Positions 17,746 through 25,943 are shown, counted from the stretch's first letter. The stretch: 64,000 bases of DNA from Marinobacter qingdaonensis (GCF_034555935.1 NZ_JAYDCJ010000003.1:434001-498000); one strand, 5' to 3'. Program-made: numbers and translations. The notes: generated by a model from the letters alone, not told the origin.

Positions 17746-17820
17746 GGCGGGGCCTGTTCTCCGCCAGGAAAAGGTGTCCGAGCGCAGCGAGTTCTTTTCC
17801 CAAGGAGAGCAGGCCCCGCC
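17746..17820. repeat. 75-base imperfect palindrome in an operon spacer
   Basis: GGCGGGGCCTG (17746-17756) pairs perfectly with CAGGCCCCGCC (17810-17820). The pairing extends through TTCTCC/GGAGAG and an inner GGAAAAG/CTTTTCC stem, leaving an apical CCGAGCGCAGCGAG segment. It separates the radical SAM gene from the symporter gene. It looks like a mobile intergenic hairpin (REP/MITE-like) or a processing/terminator element. Confidence 0.6.
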
Positions 17821-17856
17821 GCGCAGGCCGCCACTCCCAGACGGCCCAACTCTCAA

Positions 17857-18825
17857 TCAGCCAGGAGCCGAACAACTCGCCCCAAACCGGTAGCAGGAAA
17901 AACACCGGTGATGCCGCAACATGATCCGCTCATCCATGCTCTCGGCCAGGGTGCCGCCCAGGTCGTACTGCGGGTCATCGTCCACCAGGGTGCAGGCATA
18001 GACCCGCACCTGATCGCCCTTCTTCACCAGCATCCGGGTGTAGGTGCACATGAAGTGCGCCCGGCTTTCCTTGGTCGGATACTTGTCCATGCAGGTCTCG
18101 GTGATCTCCGGGCTGCCGTCTTCCGAGCCGGGTGTGCCCAGGTCCGGAAACGCGGTGAAAGCCAGGTTCTCGGGAATGTCCCAGTCCCGGAAAATGGCGC
18201 GGAAGGCCTCCTCCACCTGGGCCGGAATTTCGTCTGGATCGGTCTGGCGCGCGATCGACACCTTGAAGCCCTGGGCCAGCAGCCAGCAGATGCCTTCCAA
18301 GGCCTGTTCGAAACTGCCGTCGCCCCGGTCCTTGTCGTGCCGGGCCCGGTCCGGGAAATCCAGACTGACCCGGAAATGGATCGGGTAGGGGTTGTCCAGC
18401 AACGGCAGCACCTGGTGCCGGCGCTTGAGCAGGGGCTCGGTGGCGTTGGTCAGCACGAAACAGGGCCGGTGCTGGCTGGCGTAATTGAGGATATTGACGA
18501 AGTCCCGGATCACGAACGGCTCGCCGCCGGTGAACGAGAACTGCTCCACGCCCATGTCCAGGGCCTCGTGGATGAACGGCTTGACGTCACTGAGCTTCAT
18601 GCCCGGGATGCGGCCGTCGCCCGGGTGCGAGCCTTCCAGGCAGAACGGGCAGGCCAAGTTGCAGGCGGTGCCGGTGTGGATCCACAGCTCTTTCAGGCGG
18701 TCGGCGTCGATGTAGCCGCGCGGGTCGCCATTGCGGGTGTGGGTCCAGCTGTCCCGCGCTCGCGGCTCGATGATCTCAACCGCCGGAATGCGCTTCCGGG
18801 CCGGCCGTGCTTCAGTGAGGGGCAT
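17857..18825 (-). CDS. Radical SAM protein with C-terminal cysteine cluster
   Basis: A 322-residue radical SAM enzyme. The CxxxCxxC motif (CNLACPFC, Cys55, 59, 62) binds the 4Fe-4S cluster, and FTGGEPF (about 98-104) is the SAM-contacting motif. Five further cysteines near the end (260, 278, 308, 311, 318; CFSCYRFGASCS) look like a SPASM/twitch-type auxiliary cluster, as in peptide-modifying or cofactor-building enzymes. I take the ATG at 18825 because AGGAG lies just before it; it overlaps the end of the upstream FAD enzyme gene by 14 bp. No obvious small precursor peptide is adjacent. Substrate unknown. Confidence 0.85.
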   Translation of the reverse strand: MPLTEARPARKRIPAVEIIEPRARDSWTHTRNGDPRGYIDADRLKELWIHTGTACNLACPFCLEGSHPGDGRIPGMKLSDVKPFIHEALDMGVEQFSFTGGEPFVIRDFVNILNYASQHRPCFVLTNATEPLLKRRHQVLPLLDNPYPIHFRVSLDFPDRARHDKDRGDGSFEQALEGICWLLAQGFKVSIARQTDPDEIPAQVEEAFRAIFRDWDIPENLAFTAFPDLGTPGSEDGSPEITETCMDKYPTKESRAHFMCTYTRMLVKKGDQVRVYACTLVDDDPQYDLGGTLAESMDERIMLRHHRCFSCYRFGASCSAPG

Positions 18826-21001
18826 AGACGCTCCTGGTTTCCTTGGTGTTTTTGCCACGGCGCCAGCCGTGCAGTTTTTCCAGCAGATTCAGCACACCCT
18901 GGGGCGCGTGCGCCCGCTTCCATTCCCCGGCGGCGTACTTGGCCGACTCGTTCCAGGTCGGGTAGGGATGGATGGTGCCGAGAATCTTGTTCAGACCCAG
19001 GCCATGCTTCATGGCCAGGGTAAATTCCGCGAGGATCTCGCCCGCGTGGGTGCCGACCACCACCGCGCCCAGGATCTTGTCCTTGCCGGGCGGGGTCAGC
19101 ACCTTGATAAAGCCGTGATCGGCGCTTTCGGCGATGGCCCGGTCCAGGTCGTCCAGACCGTAGCGGGTGACCTCATAGGCCACGCCCTGCTCGTTCGCCT
19201 CGGTCTCACTCAGCCCGACCCGGGCCACTTCCGGCGAGGTGAAGGTGACCCAGGGCATGACCCGGTAATCGACCTTGAAGCGCTTGAACTGGCCAAACAG
19301 CCCGTTGACCGCGGCGTACCAGGCCTGGTGTGCGGCCGCGTGGGTGAACTGGTAAGGTCCGGCCACATCCCCGCAGGCAAACACGTTGGGGTAGCGCAGG
19401 CTCATGTCCTCCTCCACCGGCACGGTGCCGTTGGGCAGGGTCTCGACCCCGATCTGGTCCAGGCCCAGGTTGCGGGTGTTGGCCGCGCGCCCAACCGCCA
19501 CCAGCACCTGATCAAACGGGATTCGCACCCGCTCGCCCTGATGCTCGCAGTAGACCACCTTCTCGCCGTCTTCGATGGCGAACTCCTTGGCCGCATGCCC
19601 GAGCCGGACGTCGATGCCGTCCTGCTCGAACTGACGCAGGATCAGCTCGGACACGTCCGGGTCCTCCTTCATCAGCAGCCGGTCCGCCATCTCGACCTGG
19701 GTCACCTTGCTGCCCAGACGGGCAAAGGCGTGCGCCAGTTCCGAGCCGATCGGCCCGCCACCCAACACCAGCAAACGTTCGGGCTGGGTCTCCAGGGACC
19801 AGAGGTTGTCGGAATTCAGCGGCGCCATGTCGGCCAGCCCCGGGATCGGCGGCATCGCCGGTTTGCCACCGGTGGCCACCACGATGCTACGGGCAGTCAG
19901 GCGCTCGGTGCGGCCGTCGCTGTGGGTCACTTCCAGTTCCCAGGGGGATACGAACCGGGCTTCGCCAGCGATGCAGTCGACCCCCAATTTTCGATAGCGT
20001 TCCGGCGAATCGTGGGGCTCCACCTGGGCGACGACGCGCTGGACCCGGTCCATGATGGTCTTGAACGAGCCTTTCACCGGCACCGACTCCAGGCCATAGC
20101 GATTGGCGTGACGCAGGGTGTCGGCGGCCTTGGCGCTGCGGATCAGGGCCTTGGACGGCACACAGCCGGTGTTCAGGCAGTCGCCGCCCATCTTGTCCCG
20201 CTCGATCAGCGCCACCTTGGCCTTGACCGCCGCAGCAATGTAGGCCGACACCAGACCGGCCGAGCCGCCACCGATGACCAGCAGGTTGTAGTCAAACGAC
20301 TCCGGCTTCTGCCAGCCGGCATAGACCCGGCGTCGGCGAATGAACCCAACCACGAACTTGGCAATGAGTGGGAACAGGCCGAGCAGGGCGAACGACAGCA
20401 ACAGGTCGGCGGAGACGATGTCACCGGTGGACTGGATCTGGGCCAGTTGGGTGCCGGCGTTCACATACACGAAGGTGCCCGGCAGCATGGCGGCCCAGCT
20501 CACCAGCGCGTAGGTACGCAGCTTCATGCCGGTCAGGCCCATGGCGATGTTGATCAGGAAGAACGGGAACACCGGCACCAGGCGCAGGGTCGCCAGGTAA
20601 AAGGCACCGTCCTTCTCAATGCCCCGGTCCATGCGGGCCACGGTGCTGGCGTACTTCTTCTGCAGGGTGTCCCGGGCCAGGAAGCGGGCCACCAGGAAGG
20701 CGATGGAGGCGCCGATGGTGGACGCGATGGACACCGCCGCCAGGCCGTAGACGTTGCCAAAGAAGGCGCCCCCGGCCAGGGTCATGATGGCGGCGCCGGG
20801 CAGCGACAAGGCGGTCACGGCAATGTAGATCAGCATGTAGCCACCGACCGCCAGCCAGACGTTGTCCATGATCCAGGCATTTAGCCCCTGCTGGTGGGTC
20901 TTGAGCGCTTCCAGGGTCAGGTACTCCTGGGCGCCGCTGCTCCAGAAGGCGATCACCACCACCAGGATTGCCAGGATCGTCAGCCACTTTTTCAGGTTCA
21001 T
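18812..21001 (-). CDS. VTT-domain / FAD-dependent disulfide oxidoreductase fusion
   Basis: A 729-residue fusion. Residues 1-225 form a TVP38/TMEM64 (VTT) membrane domain with FFGNVYGLAAVSIASTIGASIAFLVARFLARD and FPFFLINIAMGLTGMK. Residues 238-729 form a class I pyridine nucleotide-disulfide oxidoreductase: FAD loop VIGGGSAGL (242-250), redox disulfide GGDCLNTGC (Cys275, Cys280), NAD motif LGGGPIGSELA, FAD motif VFACGDVAG, and dimer-interface HPYPTWNE. It resembles mercuric-reductase-like proteins but lacks a heavy-metal-binding N-terminal domain. First gene of the operon with radical SAM, symporter and phosphoesterase. The start follows the proposed ECF promoter by 27-32 bases. Confidence 0.9.
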   Translation of the reverse strand: MNLKKWLTILAILVVVIAFWSSGAQEYLTLEALKTHQQGLNAWIMDNVWLAVGGYMLIYIAVTALSLPGAAIMTLAGGAFFGNVYGLAAVSIASTIGASIAFLVARFLARDTLQKKYASTVARMDRGIEKDGAFYLATLRLVPVFPFFLINIAMGLTGMKLRTYALVSWAAMLPGTFVYVNAGTQLAQIQSTGDIVSADLLLSFALLGLFPLIAKFVVGFIRRRRVYAGWQKPESFDYNLLVIGGGSAGLVSAYIAAAVKAKVALIERDKMGGDCLNTGCVPSKALIRSAKAADTLRHANRYGLESVPVKGSFKTIMDRVQRVVAQVEPHDSPERYRKLGVDCIAGEARFVSPWELEVTHSDGRTERLTARSIVVATGGKPAMPPIPGLADMAPLNSDNLWSLETQPERLLVLGGGPIGSELAHAFARLGSKVTQVEMADRLLMKEDPDVSELILRQFEQDGIDVRLGHAAKEFAIEDGEKVVYCEHQGERVRIPFDQVLVAVGRAANTRNLGLDQIGVETLPNGTVPVEEDMSLRYPNVFACGDVAGPYQFTHAAAHQAWYAAVNGLFGQFKRFKVDYRVMPWVTFTSPEVARVGLSETEANEQGVAYEVTRYGLDDLDRAIAESADHGFIKVLTPPGKDKILGAVVVGTHAGEILAEFTLAMKHGLGLNKILGTIHPYPTWNESAKYAAGEWKRAHAPQGVLNLLEKLHGWRRGKNTKETRSVYAPH

Positions 21002-21033
21002 CGAATCAGTCCTTGTTCTGTCTTGGATAGGTC

Positions 21034-21062
21034 ACCGACCCGTCGGGTGAGCGGTTGTTACA
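21034..21062 (-). promoter_or_regulatory. Candidate ECF-sigma promoter of the VTT-FAD/radical SAM operon
   Basis: Read on the minus strand, TGTAACAA (complement of 21055-21062) and GTCGGT (complement of 21034-21039) are 15 bases apart, 32 bases before the start codon. The same two blocks at the same spacing lie in front of the DUF3179 operon (25004-25032). GTAAC is also the -35 block of some characterised ECF factors, such as Caulobacter SigF. Confidence 0.55.
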
Positions 21063-21281
21063 GTTATCCCGGAAAAAAGTTCCTCAACGACCCGAATCGG
21101 AATACTGACAGAGTACGTGACTTGGCCCCGCGAGAGGTCACAAATTGATAACAATCCCCTCAAAATCCCGCATCCTGATCTAAGCTTGAAGACACATTGG
21201 CCCTCGACCAAGGTCTGGGGAACCCCGGGCCGTTCTTGCTGACCAACGGCTGACACTCATTCACTGACAGGGCAGGCACCC

Positions 21282-21899
21282 GTGATTCCGCAACCGGTCG
21301 CAGACGAACACACCCTGGTCGACGCCCTGAAGCGTGGCGACCAGGCCGCCTACACCCAGGCGGTGTCCACCTACACCGCCGGCATGTTGGCGGTCGCACG
21401 CTTCTATGTCGACACCAGCACCGCCGAAGAGGTGGTGCAGGACTGCTGGGTGACGGTGATTGATGCCATCGGCCGGTTCGAAGGCCGGTCCGGCCTGAAG
21501 ACCTGGTTGCACCGCATCGTGGCCAACCGCTGCAAGAACAAGCTGCGGGGGAGCCACCGGGAAATCCCCACCGACTTCTCCGAGCGGCTGGACCCGGAAC
21601 TGGACAGCCGGTTCAACGCCGCCGGGCGCTGGGCCACGCCGCCGAAACTGCGGTTTGATGAGTCCGCCGACGCCCTGCTGGAAAACGGGGCCCTCAGCGA
21701 CTGCCTGGACAAACACTTGGGCCACCTGCCGGAAGCCCAGCGCTCGGCGCTGATCCTGTACGAGGCGCACCAGCATAAATCGGAGGACGTCTGTAACATT
21801 CTCGACGTCAGTGCCTCTAACCTGCGCGTGATGCTGCATCGGGCACGCCAGAAGATCTTTCTGATGGTGGAAACGTTCCAGGAGACCGGCGAATGCTAA
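21282..21899 (+). CDS. ECF-family RNA polymerase sigma factor
   Basis: A 205-residue sigma factor with only regions 2 and 4. Region 2: AVARFYVDTSTAEEVVQDCWVTVIDAIGRFEGRSGLKTWLHRIVANRCKN. Region 4: GHLPEAQRSALILYEAHQHKSEDVCNILDVSASNLRVMLHRARQKI. The start is GTG at 21282. It overlaps the next gene, a zinc-finger anti-sigma candidate, by 7 bp. Both neighbouring operons point away from or toward it on the other strand, and I infer they are its targets because of their shared leader motif. Confidence 0.93.
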   Translation: MIPQPVADEHTLVDALKRGDQAAYTQAVSTYTAGMLAVARFYVDTSTAEEVVQDCWVTVIDAIGRFEGRSGLKTWLHRIVANRCKNKLRGSHREIPTDFSERLDPELDSRFNAAGRWATPPKLRFDESADALLENGALSDCLDKHLGHLPEAQRSALILYEAHQHKSEDVCNILDVSASNLRVMLHRARQKIFLMVETFQETGEC

Positions 21900-22159
21900 T
21901 GTGCCGTGAGTTGGCGGGGATCGCCAGCGACTACATCGACGGCGAACTGAACGCCGGCAAGAATCTGTCGATCAAGATGCACCTGATGATGTGCCGGCAC
22001 TGCCGATCGTTCATCGGCAACCTGCGGGCCAGCACCGAACTGATGCGGGGCCACTCGTCCGCCCGGGTGGACGACGCGGTGCTCGACCGCATCAACCAGC
22101 GGGTCACCGAGGCCCTGAAGAGCCGCCGGGGCGGCCCGCCGTCGGACGACCCGGGCTAA
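21893..22159 (+). CDS. Zinc-finger anti-sigma factor (zf-HC2)
   Basis: An 88-residue cytoplasmic protein of the short ZAS type. MCRELAGIASDYIDGELN is the usual zf-HC2 opening, and H-LMM-C-RH-C gives the HX3CX2C zinc site that often responds to oxidants. There is no transmembrane segment, so it is a soluble anti-sigma factor like RsrA/ChrR-N. Its start overlaps the sigma gene (ATGCTAA), which indicates coupled translation and a 1:1 pair. Its stop overlaps the stop of the convergent gene by 2 bp. Confidence 0.88.
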   Translation: MLMCRELAGIASDYIDGELNAGKNLSIKMHLMMCRHCRSFIGNLRASTELMRGHSSARVDDAVLDRINQRVTEALKSRRGGPPSDDPG

Positions 22160-22896
22160 CCCGCCAGCGGCCGTTCTGGCGCCGGCAACCGGGTCAGGGC
22201 CCGCCGCCGCTGCTCCCGCTCCAGAGTCCCGGCCCAGGCTTCCACGTCCACCGGGACGCTGCCGGTGACCTCCAGACTGCGATCCTCCAGCACCTCCGCC
22301 AGCGGCCTACCACTCTGCGCCACCACCCGATCCCGGTGCAGCAACAGGGCTTCGATCTGCGGTCGGAAGCAGCGCACCATGGCACCCATCCAGCGATTCA
22401 CCGGCCAGCTGGGGTAGGCGTGATCGACCTGGAAGCGGTCCAGGGCGGCAATGACCTCCGCCGCCGGCAACCAGCTCTCGTCGGTGACCCAGCGATTGAC
22501 CGCGAACAGGTCGGTGGGAAAGCCCCAGGCGTCCATCGCGATGGCCACCACATGGGCGACCCGGTCCGACCCGGTCGGCCCCAGCACCGGCCTGGCCTGC
22601 GGCGACAGCGAGCGGTCCCGGAGGAACAGGTGGAAATGGCCGTGCTCGTCGTGGTCGTCCCGATGGGCGTGGTAGTAATACTGGGAGGCGTTGTCGGCGT
22701 CAAAGACATCGTCCTTGGGGTAATGGTCCAACTCGTAGAAAGGCCCCTGACCACGCAGGACCTCCCCGACGATGTTGAGGCCACCCCGGGCCAGGACCCG
22801 GTAGCATTCCCGAATCTCGGCCACCGCGGCCAGGCTGGTGCCCAACTGGGCGTCGGTCAGCGTGTCCGGTGTCGGTACCTGCAGTTCCATCATCAT
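22156..22896 (-). CDS. His-rich conserved protein, DUF6969-like
   Basis: A 246-residue soluble protein. Residues about 65-95 contain a His/Asp-rich run (YYYHAHRDDHDEHGHFHLFL) suggestive of metal binding; the rest is helical with no signal peptide. It resembles the uncharacterised family DUF6969, but that name is from memory of the motif. The ATG at 22896 follows AGGAGA. It is the last gene of the DUF3179/cytochrome operon, separated from the cytochrome gene by a strong hairpin that may lower its expression. Confidence 0.65.
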   Translation of the reverse strand: MMMELQVPTPDTLTDAQLGTSLAAVAEIRECYRVLARGGLNIVGEVLRGQGPFYELDHYPKDDVFDADNASQYYYHAHRDDHDEHGHFHLFLRDRSLSPQARPVLGPTGSDRVAHVVAIAMDAWGFPTDLFAVNRWVTDESWLPAAEVIAALDRFQVDHAYPSWPVNRWMGAMVRCFRPQIEALLLHRDRVVAQSGRPLAEVLEDRSLEVTGSVPVDVEAWAGTLEREQRRRALTRLPAPERPLAG

Positions 22897-22911
22897 GGCG
22901 TTCTCCTGTGA

Positions 22912-22942
22912 CGCTGGCGCCAGCCCGGTGCTGGCGCCAGCG
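22912..22942. repeat. Strong hairpin between the cytochrome gene and the His-rich gene
   Basis: CGCTGGCGCCAGC (22912-22924) and GCTGGCGCCAGCG (22930-22942) pair over 13 bp with a 5-base loop; each arm is itself palindromic (GCTGGCGCCAGC). It starts about 20 bases after the cytochrome stop on the minus strand and ends 15 bases before the ATG at 22896. No T-run follows, so it suggests mRNA stabilisation or partial termination. Confidence 0.6.
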
Positions 22943-22961
22943 AAGGGTGGGCGACCCCGGT

Positions 22962-23834
22962 TCACGCGGCCCGGTCTCCGGTGCGGTCTGGCGACACTGA
23001 TGCGCAGGGATTTTTCACCGCGCACGGGTTCTTGCTCGCACACGGGTTCTTGGTGGCACACGGGTTTTTGCCGGCACAGGGATTACAGGCCCCGCACTTC
23101 GCGCCCTTGAGCGCGCAGGGGTTGGCTGCGACCTCGGCCTGAACGGTTTCCATGTACGCGGTCAGCGCGGCCAGTTGCTCACTGTCCCAGGCCAGCGGGT
23201 CACTGGCCATGGGCCGGACCATGCAGATCTGCACCATCTCGTCGAGATGCACCGTGCCCATGCCGAACACCTCCCGGGCCATGGCCACCGAGTGCGGGTA
23301 GGCGTTGACGAAGGTGGCGTTGTAGCCGGCGTTGTTCATGTGACAGGTCGCACAGGCCAGACCGTTGCTGCTGAGCGAGGAGTCGTTGAACAGGGTCTTG
23401 CCCATGGCCACCAGGGCGCAGGGATTACCCTCATACGGCTGGTATCCGGCCGGCCGGGTTACCCGCTTGGCCGCGCAGGGATTGGGTTTGGCGGCGCAGG
23501 GGTTGGCACCGGCGCAGGGATTGCACCCCTTGGTGGCACAGGGGTTACAGCCTTTGATGGCGCACGGGTTGCAGCCTTTGGTCGCGCACGGATTCTTGAC
23601 CGCGCACGGGTTCTTGCTGGCGCACGGATTCTTGGCCGCGCAGGGGTTACATCGGGCCTTGCACTGCTGGCTGGGGCTGCACTTGCCTTTGCACGGCGAA
23701 CACGGGCCGCAGGTCGCCGCGACGCCACCGGACGCCGCCAGCGCGGCGGTCATCAGCAGCGCCGACCACCAGGTGGTCCGGCGATGCTCCTGGCTGAGGC
23801 GAATCGCGTGTCGGAGTGGATGGAGTTTGGTCAT
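22962..23834 (-). CDS. Exported monoheme cytochrome c with 16 NPCA repeats
   Basis: A 290-residue protein with a signal or anchor segment (residues 22-40), then a Cys-rich arm (42-123) with nine NPCA units, a cytochrome c domain (about 135-235) with the heme motif CATCH at 161-165 and candidate Met ligands in VRPMASDP, then a second arm (238-280) with six units. One further NPCA precedes the heme domain. Total cysteine is 30. The repeat period is mostly 6-8 residues (NPCAxK). The arms could bind metal or form disulfide or thioether-linked structures. It follows the DUF3179 gene and uses GGGAGA as ribosome site. Confidence 0.85.
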   Translation of the reverse strand: MTKLHPLRHAIRLSQEHRRTTWWSALLMTAALAASGGVAATCGPCSPCKGKCSPSQQCKARCNPCAAKNPCASKNPCAVKNPCATKGCNPCAIKGCNPCATKGCNPCAGANPCAAKPNPCAAKRVTRPAGYQPYEGNPCALVAMGKTLFNDSSLSSNGLACATCHMNNAGYNATFVNAYPHSVAMAREVFGMGTVHLDEMVQICMVRPMASDPLAWDSEQLAALTAYMETVQAEVAANPCALKGAKCGACNPCAGKNPCATKNPCASKNPCAVKNPCASVSPDRTGDRAA

Positions 23835-23960
23835 GACATCTCTCCCTGATCACTGTGTTGTTATCGGGATTGTTACCGGGGCTCAGGCCCCGCCACCGCC
23901 CTCGCGGGCGGTTATCAGTGAGACACATGATTTCTGCAACCATTACACCAGCCAGGTCAT

Positions 23961-24920
23961 TTATTTGGCCTCGAAGATGGCGGTGTCCGGGTGGAAGGTG
24001 TACCAGGCGAACCAGAAGGCCCGGGTGGCAGGCAAGAGCGCGCCGTCAGAGTCCCGCAGTTCGGCCGAGGGCGTGGCCGGATCGTAATGCACCGTGACCG
24101 CCTGGCCGCCCACGGAGTCCTGCACCACGCCGCCGTGCTCGGCCAGCTCCGGGAACGGCCAGACCTTGGCCTCACCCCGGTGGCTCCAGCCCAGCACCCA
24201 GGTCTTGGGGTGGTATTTCCGGCTGATGCGGGTCACCGGAAAATACAGCCGCTCCGAGCGGTCGTAATTGCCGTAGGGCGATTGCCGGTAATCCCGGCCG
24301 TAACCGGTGTCGGTGGACAGCACCCGGCCCGACGCGCCGACCCGCTCGCGCCAGGCCTGCCAGAGTTCGTGCCGCACCGGCACCGGGGTCAGTTCCCGGC
24401 CGGCCAGCGGTCCGGACACCGCCCGGCCCTCGATCTGCGACCAGAGCGACTCGGTCTGATGGTCGTACATCAGCAGGTCGCTGTTGTAGAGCAACCCCGA
24501 GACGCCGAACGTCAGGGTCTCGCCATCGATCACCGGATCGAAACCGATGCCGGTGCCGCACAACGGACAAAAGGTGATCAGCACCGCCTGGGTCGGCAGG
24601 CGGACGTTGACGACCTCGTGCCAGTTCAGGATCCCGATCGGGAACGCCCGGCTGTCGCCGTCGGCATCGAAAGTCAGCATCAGGTCATTGGCCTGCCAGG
24701 GCTGGCTCGGTCCGGGCACCTCGAACCGGGGCTCCCGGATGGCGGGAATACCATCCCGCGGCGGGCCGCCTTGCAGGATCTGCGCCGGCGGGATGATCGC
24801 GCCGCTCAGGTCGAAGCCGTTCTTCTGCTGGGCCAGCCCGCTGCCGGCCGCCAGCAGCAGGGTCAGGGTCAGTGCGCCACCGAGCAGCCAGTGGCCTGCG
24901 GTTGTCGCCGGAGCCGTCAT
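23961..24920 (-). CDS. Exported DUF3179 protein
   Basis: A 319-residue secreted protein. Signal peptide at residues 10-30 (WLLGGALTLTLLLAAGSGLAQ). The DUF3179 core includes FPIGILNWHEVVNV, the cysteine pair LITFCPLCGTG, GVSGLLYNSDLLMYDHQTESLWSQ, and RDYRQSPYGNYDRSERLYFPV. DUF3179 proteins are extracytoplasmic and of unknown function; the conserved Cys pair suggests a redox or metal role. GGGGGAG precedes the ATG. It is the first gene of the operon with the NPCA cytochrome, driven by the candidate ECF promoter at 25004-25032. Confidence 0.88.
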   Translation of the reverse strand: MTAPATTAGHWLLGGALTLTLLLAAGSGLAQQKNGFDLSGAIIPPAQILQGGPPRDGIPAIREPRFEVPGPSQPWQANDLMLTFDADGDSRAFPIGILNWHEVVNVRLPTQAVLITFCPLCGTGIGFDPVIDGETLTFGVSGLLYNSDLLMYDHQTESLWSQIEGRAVSGPLAGRELTPVPVRHELWQAWRERVGASGRVLSTDTGYGRDYRQSPYGNYDRSERLYFPVTRISRKYHPKTWVLGWSHRGEAKVWPFPELAEHGGVVQDSVGGQAVTVHYDPATPSAELRDSDGALLPATRAFWFAWYTFHPDTAIFEAK

Positions 24921-25003
24921 GATCGCTCCCCCTTTATTTCTGTTTCTGTTTCGGTGTCAGGGTCGATTCCGGGGTCGGTTCCCGATCGGCCGGCCTACTG
25001 CGT

Positions 25004-25032
25004 ACTGACACCCGTTACCGCGCTTTGTTACA
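25004..25032 (-). promoter_or_regulatory. Candidate ECF-sigma promoter of the DUF3179/cytochrome operon
   Basis: On the minus strand TGTAACAA (complement of 25025-25032) and GTCAGT (complement of 25004-25009) are 15 bases apart, giving a leader of about 80 bases. The block sequence and spacing match the site at 21034-21062. A weaker TAACAATCCC motif also lies before the cytochrome gene (about 23858-23868) and before the sigma gene itself (about 21142-21151). Confidence 0.55.
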
Positions 25033-25130
25033 GCCGGGCGTCGGGACCGCAATCGCAGGCTGGCCCAGGCCCGTGAGTTCGCTACAGTATAGGTAGGGAG
25101 AGCCTCTCAACGGCCTTGAGGGAGAGCAGC

Positions 25131-25943
25131 ATGGGCAGGATCCAAAGCTGGCTGTCGGCCTGGCTTGCCGCCTACCTGTCGAAGCAGGTGACGCGCAACT
25201 CGATCCCGACCGCAACCTACGTGCAGCTGAAGGGCGCGCTTCGGCCCGGCGACGTGCTGCTGGTGGAAGGCGACACCCGGATCAGCATCGCCATCAAGTA
25301 CCTGACCCAGTCCACCTGGTCCCACAGCGCCCTGTACCTGGGCGACAACGCCGGCCTGGGCCAGAGCGACCAGGGCGAGCCCCACGTGTTGATCGAGGCC
25401 GACCTGGAGCGCGGCATTCGCAGCCTGCCCTTGTCCCATTACCGGCACAGCCACACCCGGATCTGTCGGCCAGTGGGCCTGGATGACGACGACCTGCAGC
25501 GCCTGACCCGGTATGCCCTGAGCCGGTTGGGCAACACCTACGATCTCAAGAACGTGTTCGACCTGGCCCGCTACCTGCTGCCGACCCCGCCGGTGCCGAC
25601 CCGCTACCGGCACCGGTTGCTGACGTTTGGCAGCGGCGACCCGACCCGGGCTATCTGCTCCACGTTCATCGCCGAGAGCTTTCAGCAGCTGCGCTACCCG
25701 ATCCTGCCTCTGGTCCGGATCGTGCCCGCGAACGATCCGGACTGCGACGACTGCACCCGGGAGGCCTACCGGCTTCGGAACCACTCGCTGTTTACGCCCC
25801 GGGATTTCGATGCTTCGCCCTACTTCCAGATCATCAAACCCACGCTGGCGCCGGGCTTTGACTACCGGCAGCTGGCCTGGGAGGATCGCCCCGGGTCAGG
25901 GCACCCGGGCAATCCGGCACTAAGGAAAGCCCGTATCCGATAA
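25131..25943 (+). CDS. YiiX-like permuted papain-fold cysteine hydrolase
   Basis: A 270-residue protein of the YiiX/YebB permuted NlpC/P60 group. RPGDVLLVEGDTRISIAIKYLTQSTWSHSALYLG carries the catalytic His (WSHS), and GDPTRAICSTFIAESFQQL carries the nucleophile Cys, the permuted order for this clan. Such enzymes cut amide or ester bonds in lipids, peptidoglycan or small adducts; the exact substrate is unknown. No signal peptide is obvious. The ATG at 25131 follows GGGAGAG; the in-frame TTG at 25116 is less likely. Confidence 0.8.
   Translation: MGRIQSWLSAWLAAYLSKQVTRNSIPTATYVQLKGALRPGDVLLVEGDTRISIAIKYLTQSTWSHSALYLGDNAGLGQSDQGEPHVLIEADLERGIRSLPLSHYRHSHTRICRPVGLDDDDLQRLTRYALSRLGNTYDLKNVFDLARYLLPTPPVPTRYRHRLLTFGSGDPTRAICSTFIAESFQQLRYPILPLVRIVPANDPDCDDCTREAYRLRNHSLFTPRDFDASPYFQIIKPTLAPGFDYRQLAWEDRPGSGHPGNPALRKARIR

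Noticed and set aside
18812..21001. Mercuric reductase (merA) call for the FAD enzyme
   Set aside because: The disulfide motif fits, but there is no heavy-metal-binding N-terminal domain, no C-terminal vicinal cysteine pair, and no other mer gene nearby.
23460..23660. Regularly spaced DNA repeats that could suggest a CRISPR array
   Set aside because: The period is 18-24 bases and follows codons for NPCAxK; there are no unique spacers and the frame is open.
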